This document shows, in pieces, positions 34,343 to 41,949 of a stretch of DNA of 64,000 nt; position 1 is the first letter of the stretch, and each line of letters starts with the position of its first letter. The notes beneath the pieces were generated by a model. That model saw only the letters and a list, made by a program, of their open reading frames with translations. It was not told the DNA's origin and did not search any database. The translations under genes were made by a program, and so were the position numbers. The DNA is taken from the NCBI RefSeq assembly GCF_009296025.1, contig NZ_CP045178.1:2604001-2668000 (forward strand), given 5' to 3'. The DNA comes from Streptomyces tsukubensis. GTDB taxonomy: Bacteria > Actinomycetota > Actinomycetes > Streptomycetales > Streptomycetaceae.

Positions 34343-35251
34343 ATGACCACCACCACCATCGACGCGCCGTCCGCGGTGACCCCGCGGGGCGCGAGCCCGA
34401 GCCGGAGGGACTCCGCGAGGGCCCGCCGCAAGCGCGCGCTGAACTGGATAGCCGTGCACGCCGTGGCCCTCGCGCTGGCCCTGGTCTTCATCCTCCCGTT
34501 CGTCTTCGTCTTCCTCACCTCGGTGATGAGCGACAGTCAGGCGATGAGCGGCCACCTGTGGCCGACCTCGTGGCACTGGTCGAACTACTCCGCCGTCTTC
34601 CACACCCCCGGTTTCCTCGACTGGTGGAAGAACTCGATCATGTACGCGGTGCTCGGCACCCTCTTCACGGTCGTCTCCTCCGTCCCTGTGGCGTACGCGC
34701 TCGCCAAGTTCCGCTTCCGCGGCCGGCGCACCGCGATGATCCTCGTCATCTCCACGATGATGCTTCCGCCGCAGGTCATCGTGGTCCCGATGTACCTGGT
34801 GTGGGCCCAGCAGTTCCACCTCTCGGGTTCGCTGTGGCCGCTGATCATCCCGATGGCCTTCGGCGACGCCTACTCGATCTTCCTGCTGCGGCAGTTCCTC
34901 CTCACCATCCCGAAGGAGTACATCGAGTCGGCCAAGATCGACGGCTGCGGTGAGCTGCGGACCCTGCTCAAGATCATCGTGCCGATGGCCAAGCCCGGCA
35001 TCGCCGCCGTCTCCCTCTTCCAGTTCTTCTACTGCTGGAACGACTACTTCGGACCGCAGATCTACGCGGCACAGAACCCGGGCGCCTGGACCCTGAGCTA
35101 CGGCCTTGAGTCCTTCAAGAGCGCCCACAGCGTGAACTGGAACCTGACCATGGCCGCGACGCTCCTCGTCATGGCACCCGTGGTCATCGTGTTCTTCTTC
35201 GCTCAGAAGGCCTTCGTCGAAGGCGTCACCCTCACCGGAGTAAAGGGCTGA
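34343..35251 (+). CDS. csnG: sugar ABC transporter permease
   Basis: 302 residues with six helices of the MalG type. The EAA loop is ESAKIDGCGELRTLLKIIVPMAKPG (near residues 194-218). GGAGGA lies six bases before the ATG. The C-terminus AQKAFVEGVTLTGVKG is typical of MalG-like permeases. It pairs with CsnF. Confidence 0.92.
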   Translation: MTTTTIDAPSAVTPRGASPSRRDSARARRKRALNWIAVHAVALALALVFILPFVFVFLTSVMSDSQAMSGHLWPTSWHWSNYSAVFHTPGFLDWWKNSIMYAVLGTLFTVVSSVPVAYALAKFRFRGRRTAMILVISTMMLPPQVIVVPMYLVWAQQFHLSGSLWPLIIPMAFGDAYSIFLLRQFLLTIPKEYIESAKIDGCGELRTLLKIIVPMAKPGIAAVSLFQFFYCWNDYFGPQIYAAQNPGAWTLSYGLESFKSAHSVNWNLTMAATLLVMAPVVIVFFFAQKAFVEGVTLTGVKG

Positions 35252-35255
35252 ATTC

Positions 35256-36521
35256 ATGAAGCTCGCAGTGGTCGGCGGAGGCTCGACCTACACCCCCGAA
35301 CTCATTGACGGATTCGCACGGCTGAGGGACACCCTGCCGATCGAGGAACTGGTCCTGGTCGACCCCGCGGCCGACCGCCTCGAACTCGTGGGCGGACTCG
35401 CCCGGCGTATCTTCGCCAAGCAGGGCCACCCCGGCACCATCACCACCACCTCCGACATCGACGCGGGCGTCGCCGACGCCGACGCGGTCCTGCTCCAACT
35501 GCGCGTCGGAGGCCAGGCCGCCCGCAACCAGGACGAGACATGGCCGCTGGAGTGCGGCTGCGTCGGCCAGGAGACCACCGGCGCGGGCGGGCTCGCCAAG
35601 GCCCTGCGTACCGTCCCCGTCGTCCTCGACATCGCCGAGCGGGTCCGCCGTACCAACCCGAACGCCTGGATCATCGACTTCACCAACCCGGTGGGCATCG
35701 TCACCAGGGCGCTGCTGACCGAGGGACACAAGGCCGTCGGCCTGTGCAACGTGGCCATCGGCTTCCAGCGGAAGTTCGCACGCCTCCTCGACGTGGCGCC
35801 CTCCGAGGTCCACCTCGACCACGTGGGCCTCAACCACCTCACGTGGGAACTCGGCGCCCGCCTCGGCGGACCGCAGGGCGAGGACATGCTGCCCAAGCTG
35901 CTCACCGAGCACCTGGACGCCGTCGCCGACGACCTGCACATGCCCCGCGAGGTCGTGACCAGGCTCGGCGTCGTCCCCTCGTACTACCTGCGCTACTACT
36001 ACCAGCACGACGCCGTCGTACGGGAGCTGAAGACCAAGCCGTCGCGCGCCTCCGAGGTCGCCGCGATGGAGAAGAAGCTCCTTGAGATGTACGGCGATCC
36101 GAAGCTCGACGAGAAGCCGGAGTTGCTGGCCAAGCGGGGCGGGGCCTTCTACAGCGAGGCGGCCGTGGACCTGGCCGCCTCGCTCCTCGGCAGCGGTGGA
36201 AGCCCGTACCAGGTCGTCAACACCTTCAACAAGGGGACGCTGCCCTTCCTCGCGGACGACGCGGTGATCGAGGTCCAGGCCACGGTCGACCACAAGGGCG
36301 CGACCCCACTGCCCGTCAAACAGCTCGACCCGATGTTCGCGGGGCTCGTCGCGCACACCACCGCCTACGAGGACCTCGCCCTCAAGGCCGCACTCGACGG
36401 CAGCCGCGACGCCGTCTTCAAGGCCCTGCTCGCCCACCCGCTCGTCGGTCAGATCGAGTACGCGCAACGGCTGACCGACGAGCTGATCGCGCACAACCGG
36501 GAGCACCTGCCGTGGGCGTGA
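35256..36521 (+). CDS. csnH: family 4 glycoside hydrolase (6-phospho-beta-glucosidase type)
   Basis: 421 residues, normal for GH4. The Rossmann NAD site is at the N-terminus (KLAVVGGGSTYTPELIDGF). Metal-site residues are visible as C164 in GLCNVAIG and H194 in GLNHLTWE. GH4 enzymes cleave by NAD-assisted redox elimination with a divalent metal, often on 6-phosphorylated sugars. It starts 4 bp after csnG. Placement between importer and kinase suggests it splits imported glucosamine or N-acetylglucosamine oligomers. Whether it needs phosphorylated substrate is open, because ABC import does not phosphorylate. Confidence 0.88.
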   Translation: MKLAVVGGGSTYTPELIDGFARLRDTLPIEELVLVDPAADRLELVGGLARRIFAKQGHPGTITTTSDIDAGVADADAVLLQLRVGGQAARNQDETWPLECGCVGQETTGAGGLAKALRTVPVVLDIAERVRRTNPNAWIIDFTNPVGIVTRALLTEGHKAVGLCNVAIGFQRKFARLLDVAPSEVHLDHVGLNHLTWELGARLGGPQGEDMLPKLLTEHLDAVADDLHMPREVVTRLGVVPSYYLRYYYQHDAVVRELKTKPSRASEVAAMEKKLLEMYGDPKLDEKPELLAKRGGAFYSEAAVDLAASLLGSGGSPYQVVNTFNKGTLPFLADDAVIEVQATVDHKGATPLPVKQLDPMFAGLVAHTTAYEDLALKAALDGSRDAVFKALLAHPLVGQIEYAQRLTDELIAHNREHLPWA

Positions 36522-37576
36522 ACGGTTCCGCTTCCGCGGCGAAGGGGCCCGCCTCAGCGGCGGTCCTCGCCATCGACGCGGGCAACAGCAAGACCGACGT
36601 CGCGGTCGTCGCGGCCGACGGCTCCGTCGTCGGCTCGGCGCGCGGCGGCGGGTTCCAGCCGCCGAAGGTGGGCGTCGAGGCGGCGGTCGACGTCCTCGCC
36701 GACGCGGTGCTCCGGGCCTTCGCGGACGCGGGTCTTCCCGCCGACGCCCAGGTGGAGCACGTCTCCGCGTGTCTGGCCAACGCCGATCTGCCGGTGGAGG
36801 AGGAACAGCTCGCCGCCGCGCTCCAGGCGCGCGGCTGGGGCGTGTCCACGGTGGTGCTCAACGACACCTTCGCCGTGCTGCGGGCCGGCCTCGTCGAGGA
36901 CGCGGAGCCGCGCGGGGTGGCCGTGGTCTGCGGCGCGGGCATCAACTGCGCGGGCATGCTGCCCGACGGCCGCACCGCGCGGTTCCCCGCCATCGGCAAG
37001 CTCTCCGGCGACTGGGGCGGCGGCAGCGGCCTCGCGGAGGAAGCCCTCTGGTACGCGGCGCGGGCCGAGGACGGCAGGGGCGAGGCGACCGAGCTGGCGG
37101 CGGCGCTTCCCGCGCACTTCGGGCTCGACTCGATGTACGCGCTGATCGAGGCCTTCCACCTGGGCCACCTGGAGTCGCCGCGACGCCACGAGCTGACCCC
37201 GGTCCTCTTCGCGACGGCCGCGGGGGGCGACGCGGTGGCGGGCGCCATCGTGGAGCGGATGGCCGAGGAGGTCGTCGTCATGTCCACCGTGGCGCTCGGC
37301 AAGCTGGGGCTGCTGTCCGAGGAGGTCCCCGTGCTGCTCGGCGGCGGGATACTCGCCGCCGGGCACCCCCGGCTCAACCACCGGGTCCGTGAACTCCTCG
37401 CCCGGCGCGCCCCCATGGCCGTGGCGCGGGTCGTCACGGCGAGGCCCGTCCTGGGCGCCGCGCTGCTCGGTCTCGACCATCTCTCGTTGGAGACGTCGGC
37501 CCACGCGCGGGCCCGCGCGCACTACGAGACGGCTGCGCCCGCCGCGGTCCCCTCGGAGGGGGCCCCGGTCGGCTGA
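36512..37576 (+). CDS. csnK: BadF/BadG-type sugar kinase (N-acetylglucosamine kinase-like)
   Basis: 354 residues starting inside the end of csnH (10-bp overlap; a GTG at 36518 would give a 4-bp overlap but sits further from GGGAG). Actin-fold ATPase motifs are present: AIDAGNSKTDVAVV near residue 20, LNDTFAVLRAG near 118, VCGAGINCAGM near 139 and GGGILAAG near 283. The family includes N-acetylglucosamine kinases. In context it phosphorylates the monosaccharide made by CsnH, feeding aminosugar metabolism. Last gene of the operon; a terminator follows. Confidence 0.88.
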   Translation: MGVNGSASAAKGPASAAVLAIDAGNSKTDVAVVAADGSVVGSARGGGFQPPKVGVEAAVDVLADAVLRAFADAGLPADAQVEHVSACLANADLPVEEEQLAAALQARGWGVSTVVLNDTFAVLRAGLVEDAEPRGVAVVCGAGINCAGMLPDGRTARFPAIGKLSGDWGGGSGLAEEALWYAARAEDGRGEATELAAALPAHFGLDSMYALIEAFHLGHLESPRRHELTPVLFATAAGGDAVAGAIVERMAEEVVVMSTVALGKLGLLSEEVPVLLGGGILAAGHPRLNHRVRELLARRAPMAVARVVTARPVLGAALLGLDHLSLETSAHARARAHYETAAPAAVPSEGAPVG

Positions 37577-37607
37577 CCCGTCCGCGCCGTTCTCCCCCGG
37601 CGGTTCC

Positions 37608-37641
37608 CAGTGGCCGTTCCGTATCCGCGGAACGGCCACTG
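37608..37641 (+). terminator. csn operon terminator
   Basis: Perfect 13-bp stem CAGTGGCCGTTCC (37608-37620) with 37629-37641, 8-nt loop. The remaining 270 bp before the next gene hold its promoter region, but no clear -35/-10 pair is seen. Confidence 0.85.
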
Positions 37642-37911
37642 TCGTTGGCGCTCCGGCCGCGTTCCGTGTCGGTGCCGCTGTACGGTGGCCGCTCCGACCT
37701 GGCTGGTTCCGGGGGCCGAACGGGAACCGAACAGATCCGAATCACGTATTGAAAGACAAGTGCGGTTCTGGGACGTTCGGCGCGTCCGAATCCGAACAAG
37801 ATCCAGTAAGGCCGGTGTGGAGGTCCGTATCTGCGGCCATACTGGCGGCCGTGCGCTTCTCCCGGGAGCGCGGGGAGAAGCGACCGCCGGACGACCGAGG
37901 GGGAGGTCGAA

Positions 37912-39381
37912 GTGTCACACCAGCCGAACGGCAGAGCCGCGCCACCCGCGCGGGCCACGCCCACGACGCCCGCACGGCCACCGCTGCCCGCCCGGTCCTC
38001 CCCTTCCGTACCGGATCAGGCCGGTGGCCCCCGGCCCCCCGCCGCGGGGGAGCCCGGCACCGCCTGGGCCGAGGGGGTACGGCGGCTGCGGGCCGCCGCC
38101 ACGACCGAACCGGGCAGACTCCGTCTGATCGGCGCGGTGCTCGCCGCGCTCGTCCTCGTCTTCGGCGCCGTCACCGCCTGGCAGATGTCCGAGCGGTCCG
38201 ACTCCGCCCGTGACGTGGTCAGGCGCAGCCAGCCGCTGAGCGCGGACGCCGCCAGCATCTACCGTTCGCTGGCCGACGCCGACACGACCGCGTCGAGCGG
38301 GTTCCTCGCGGGCGGGCAGGAACCTCCGGCGGTGAGCGCGCGCTACACCCGGGACATCAGGACCGCGTCGACCAAACTGACCAAGGCCGCGGCCAACACG
38401 GACACGTCGACGTCCTCGGCCGCTGCGGTCGCGAAGCTCAACAGGCTGCTGCCGGTCTACACCGGCAGGATCGAGACCGCCCGCACCTACAACCGCCAGG
38501 GCCTTCCCCTGGGCGGGGCCTGGCTGCGCAACGGCAGCGATCTGATGCAGAACCAGATGCTGCCCGCGGCCGAGAAGCTGTACAAGGCGGAGAAGGAGCG
38601 GCTGAGTTCCGACTACGACGGCGCCACGCGCTTCCCGTGGATCGCGATCGGCCTCGGGGTGGTCGCGCTCGCCGCCCTCGGCTGGGCCCAGCGGCGCAAC
38701 TACCGCAGGACAAACCGGATGTTCAACCACGGCCTCCTCGCGGCCACCGCCGCCTCGACGGTGGTGCTGCTGTGGCTCGCGGTGGGCCACACCGTCGCCC
38801 GCGCCGAGCTGAACGGCAGCTACGACAACGGCGCGAAGTCGCTGAGCGTGCTCAACGACGCGCGTATCGCCGCCCTCAAGGCGCGCGGCAGCGAGAATCT
38901 GACCCTTGTCGCGCGCGGGGCGGTGACCGTCACCGTGGACGACAAGACCCTGGACGCCTACGACACCCAGTACAAGCGGCAGATGGCGGAGCTGGCGGGA
39001 GGCAAGGGGAGCGGGCTGCTCGGCGAGGCCCTCGCCATCGCCGACCGTGACCAGGGCCGCTCACCGGTGCGGAAGGCGAAGGAAGAGGTCAAGGCGTGGA
39101 AGAACCGGCACCAGGAGGCCCGCAGGCGGGACGACGCGGGTGACTACGACGGGGCACTCGCCAAGGTGATCGGCGACGACCGTCCGACGTCCGACTCGTT
39201 CTACGCGGTGGAGAAGGCGCTCGACCGGGCGCTCGACGTGGAGCAGGGGGAATTCGACCGGGCCGCGGGCGACGGCAGGGACGCGATGCGTGGCCTGCCC
39301 GTCGGAGCCGGGGTGCTCGCCGTCCTCGCCGCGGTGGGCGCGGTGCTCGGTATCGGCCGCAGGCTTTCGGAATACCGGTGA
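37912..39381 (+). CDS. GlnX-like tandem membrane sensor
   Basis: 489 residues from a GTG with GGGAGG five bases upstream. A Pro-rich cytoplasmic head is followed by four membrane helices near residues 72-90, 242-260, 273-292 and 461-481. This gives two similar extracellular helical modules (about 91-241 and 293-460), each between a helix pair. The layout matches mycobacterial GlnX, which relays amino-acid sensing by GlnH to the kinase PknG. There is no catalytic domain. The next gene starts 12 bp downstream and encodes the matching binding protein, which supports the call. The helices of the modules are rich in Ala, Asp and Lys, as in four-helix-bundle sensors. Confidence 0.82.
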   Translation: MSHQPNGRAAPPARATPTTPARPPLPARSSPSVPDQAGGPRPPAAGEPGTAWAEGVRRLRAAATTEPGRLRLIGAVLAALVLVFGAVTAWQMSERSDSARDVVRRSQPLSADAASIYRSLADADTTASSGFLAGGQEPPAVSARYTRDIRTASTKLTKAAANTDTSTSSAAAVAKLNRLLPVYTGRIETARTYNRQGLPLGGAWLRNGSDLMQNQMLPAAEKLYKAEKERLSSDYDGATRFPWIAIGLGVVALAALGWAQRRNYRRTNRMFNHGLLAATAASTVVLLWLAVGHTVARAELNGSYDNGAKSLSVLNDARIAALKARGSENLTLVARGAVTVTVDDKTLDAYDTQYKRQMAELAGGKGSGLLGEALAIADRDQGRSPVRKAKEEVKAWKNRHQEARRRDDAGDYDGALAKVIGDDRPTSDSFYAVEKALDRALDVEQGEFDRAAGDGRDAMRGLPVGAGVLAVLAAVGAVLGIGRRLSEYR

Positions 39382-39392
39382 GAGGAGGCGCG

Positions 39393-40394
39393 ATGAACCA
39401 CAGGGACAGGATTCCGACCGGGCTGCGCGGCTGGGGCGGAGTGGTGGCGATGGTGGTCGCGTGTGCTCTCACGGCCGTCCTCACCCTGACGTTGCTGCCC
39501 CGCGGCTCTGCGGCCTCCGCGTCCGGCGGGGCGGGCTCCGGGGGGCCGGGCACGGCCTCCGCCTCCCTCGCCAAGGCCGAGGAGTGCGAGGACCCCGAGG
39601 CCAGTGTGAAGCCCTCCCGCGCCGAGGGGCCGACCATCGATGAGATCAAGACCCGTACGGACAAGCCCAACAAACTGATCGTCGGCATCGACCAGAACAG
39701 CTACCGCTGGGGCTACCGCGATCCGAACTCCGGTGAGCTCAAGGGTTTCGACATCGATCTGGCCCGCAGGATCGCCAAGGACGTCCTGGGCGACGAGAAG
39801 AAGATCGTCTTCCGGGCCATCCCCACCAACCAGCGGATTCCGGCCATTCAGAACGGCACGGTCGACATGGTCGTACGCACCATGACGATCTCCTGCGACC
39901 GGCTCGCCGACGTCAGCTTCTCCACCGCCTACTTCGAGACCGGCCAGCAGCTCCTCGTCCCCCGCGACTCGAAGATCGACGGGTACAACGACAAGCTGAA
40001 GGGCAAGAGGCTCTGTTCCGCGGCCGGTTCGACGGCGTTGAGCGAGCTGAAGAAGAAGGCTTTCGGCGCGGACATCTCGACGGTCGTCCCCAACCAGCTC
40101 GACTGTCTCGTACGGCTCCAGCTCGGTGAGGTCGACGGCGTGGTGACCGACAGCGCCCTCGCCGCCGGGCAGGCCGCGCAGGACCCGACGGTCCGCCTCG
40201 CGGGGAAGACGTTCACCCACGGCGAGTACTACGGCGTCGCGATGAAGAAGGGCGCCGACGACCTGGTGGCCCGCGTCAACCAGGTCCTCGTGGACTACCG
40301 CAAGAACGGCTGGAAGAAGTCGTACGACGCATGGCTCTCCGCCGACCTCGGCAAGGGCATGGAGCCACCGGATCCGAAATATCTGAAGGACTGA
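39393..40394 (+). CDS. GlnH-like amino-acid-binding protein, membrane anchored
   Basis: 333 residues with AGAGGAGG just before the ATG. The N-terminal hydrophobic stretch (VVAMVVACALTAVLTLTLL) contains VVAC, which could be a lipobox (C24), but hydrophobicity continues past it, so an uncleaved anchor is also possible. After a Ser/Gly linker comes a family 3 solute-binding domain (NKLIVGIDQNSYRWGYRDPNSGELKGFDIDLARRIAKDVLG, from about residue 93) with conserved Cys pairs as in mycobacterial GlnH. The likely ligand is glutamate/aspartate or a similar amino acid. It would sit outside the cell and signal through the GlnX-like protein. No ABC permease is adjacent, which argues for sensing rather than import. 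Confidence 0.85.
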   Translation: MNHRDRIPTGLRGWGGVVAMVVACALTAVLTLTLLPRGSAASASGGAGSGGPGTASASLAKAEECEDPEASVKPSRAEGPTIDEIKTRTDKPNKLIVGIDQNSYRWGYRDPNSGELKGFDIDLARRIAKDVLGDEKKIVFRAIPTNQRIPAIQNGTVDMVVRTMTISCDRLADVSFSTAYFETGQQLLVPRDSKIDGYNDKLKGKRLCSAAGSTALSELKKKAFGADISTVVPNQLDCLVRLQLGEVDGVVTDSALAAGQAAQDPTVRLAGKTFTHGEYYGVAMKKGADDLVARVNQVLVDYRKNGWKKSYDAWLSADLGKGMEPPDPKYLKD

Positions 40395-40450
40395 GAGCCG
40401 ACGGAGAGCAGCGGGAGTGGGAGTCGAGTACGGCAGGGGCCGGCGACAGG

Positions 40451-40488
40451 GCTGATACCAAGGGCACACGCTGATACCAAGGACACAC
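40451..40488. repeat. 19-bp tandem duplication
   Basis: GCTGATACCAAGGGCACAC (40451-40469) is followed directly by GCTGATACCAAGGACACAC (40470-40488), one base different. It lies in the 151-bp gap between the binding protein and coiled-coil genes, 58 bp before the latter's start. Confidence 0.92.
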
Positions 40489-40545
40489 AAGGCCCGATCC
40501 AGGGCGAGGCAAGCGACTGCGAACCGCAGGGCGGAGAGGTGATCG

Positions 40546-41949
40546 ATGGGCGCCGCGCGACCCGTCCACGGCCCCGGAGGGGCTGGTAGGTCCCCGTCAC
40601 CGGTGATGGACCGGGACGAGGCGGACCGCGCCCTCGCCCGGCTCGGCGCGGAGTACGAGGCCGTGGAGACCTCACTCCTCGCCCTCCAGGACCACGCGGG
40701 CCGCAGGCTGCTCGAAGGGGCTGAGCTGACCGGGGTGACCCGGGAGCGCTGGGCCTCGGCCGAAGCGGCCATCACCCTGCTCTGGTCCTACTTCGACGCG
40801 TACTCGGCGGCGCTGACCACCGCCCGCCAGGTGCGCTCCCGCAGACGCTGGTCGAGCCGCGAGGACCTGGTGGAGCTGACCGAGCTGCTGCGCGGCGAGT
40901 GCGTCACCGTCCCCGGCAGCGCGGCGGTCGGCGCCCAGGCCGCCGCGCCGACCGTCTCCGCCTCGCTCACCGGCACGGATGCGGCGAGGCTCAGCAGGCG
41001 ATTCACCCTCGAAGAGCTGGTCGAGCGGATGAACGAGCTCTACGCCGGCTCCCTCGACCTCGTGGTGGCCGCGGACTCCGTCTGGTCCGCGCTGCCCGCC
41101 AGGATCGACCTCCTCTCCGCCGAACTGCGCCGCACCCGCGAGCTGGCGCACTCGGTGGGGGTGCGCCCAGGGGAACACCCGGCGGGAGACGATCTGGAGC
41201 GCATCGGCCGGCTGCTGACGACCCTGCGCTCCCAGGTGATCTCCGACCCGCTCGACTTCTGGCAGCCCGCCGAGGGCAGCTCCGCGCCCGGCGGCGGCCG
41301 ACCCGACACCAGACGCTACGACCGGGAGGCACGCGCCCTCGATGAGGTACGCAGGGAGATCGAGGCCGTCCTCGACGTCCGCCAGGACGCCGAGGCGCGA
41401 CTGCTGCGCCTGCGTGACCTGCTCTCCCGCGCCGACCGCACCCTTACGGAGGCGCGGGCCGCGCGCGGCGAGGTCCTCGCCAAGATCGCGGCCTCCGAGG
41501 TCCCGGCGGTCAGCGGCCCGCCCTCGGCGCTCCAGCAGCAGCTCGCCGCCGCGGCCGACTACCGCAGGCGCGCCCAGTGGCACAGGCTCTCGCCGCTGCT
41601 TGAGTCCCTGGAGAGCAAGGCGGAGGCGGAACTCGTCAGGGCCAGGGAGGAGTTGACCGCGGTGACGGCTCCGCTCGCGGTCCGCGCCGAGTTGCGCGGG
41701 CGGCTCGACGCCTACCGGGCGAAGGTCGCTCGCCACGGCATGGCAGAGGACCCGGTGCTCATCGAGCGCTACGACGCGGCCCGCAGGATGCTGTGGAGCG
41801 CGCCCTGCGACCTGCGCGTCGCCGAACAGGCCGTCCTGCGCTATCAGCACGCGGCGGCCGAGGCGCTGGTACCCGGCAGGCCGCAGGGAGAAGGGCAGGG
41901 GCGGCCCAGCGACTCGCCCGGCCGACAGAACCACTCAGGGGGCCAGTGA
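40546..41949 (+). CDS. coiled-coil protein of the PknG cluster
   Basis: 467 residues from an ATG with GGAGAGG six bases upstream. The protein is almost entirely helical and charged, with long heptad-like regions at about residues 20-110, 250-345 (YDREARALDEVRREIEAVLDVRQDAEARLLRLRDLLSRADRTL) and 360-430. There are no membrane helices and no enzyme motifs. Its stop codon overlaps the kinase start (TGATG), so the two are made together. A scaffold or partner of the kinase is inferred from this coupling. No characterised homologue is recognised. Confidence 0.8.
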   Translation: MGAARPVHGPGGAGRSPSPVMDRDEADRALARLGAEYEAVETSLLALQDHAGRRLLEGAELTGVTRERWASAEAAITLLWSYFDAYSAALTTARQVRSRRRWSSREDLVELTELLRGECVTVPGSAAVGAQAAAPTVSASLTGTDAARLSRRFTLEELVERMNELYAGSLDLVVAADSVWSALPARIDLLSAELRRTRELAHSVGVRPGEHPAGDDLERIGRLLTTLRSQVISDPLDFWQPAEGSSAPGGGRPDTRRYDREARALDEVRREIEAVLDVRQDAEARLLRLRDLLSRADRTLTEARAARGEVLAKIAASEVPAVSGPPSALQQQLAAAADYRRRAQWHRLSPLLESLESKAEAELVRAREELTAVTAPLAVRAELRGRLDAYRAKVARHGMAEDPVLIERYDAARRMLWSAPCDLRVAEQAVLRYQHAAAEALVPGRPQGEGQGRPSDSPGRQNHSGGQ

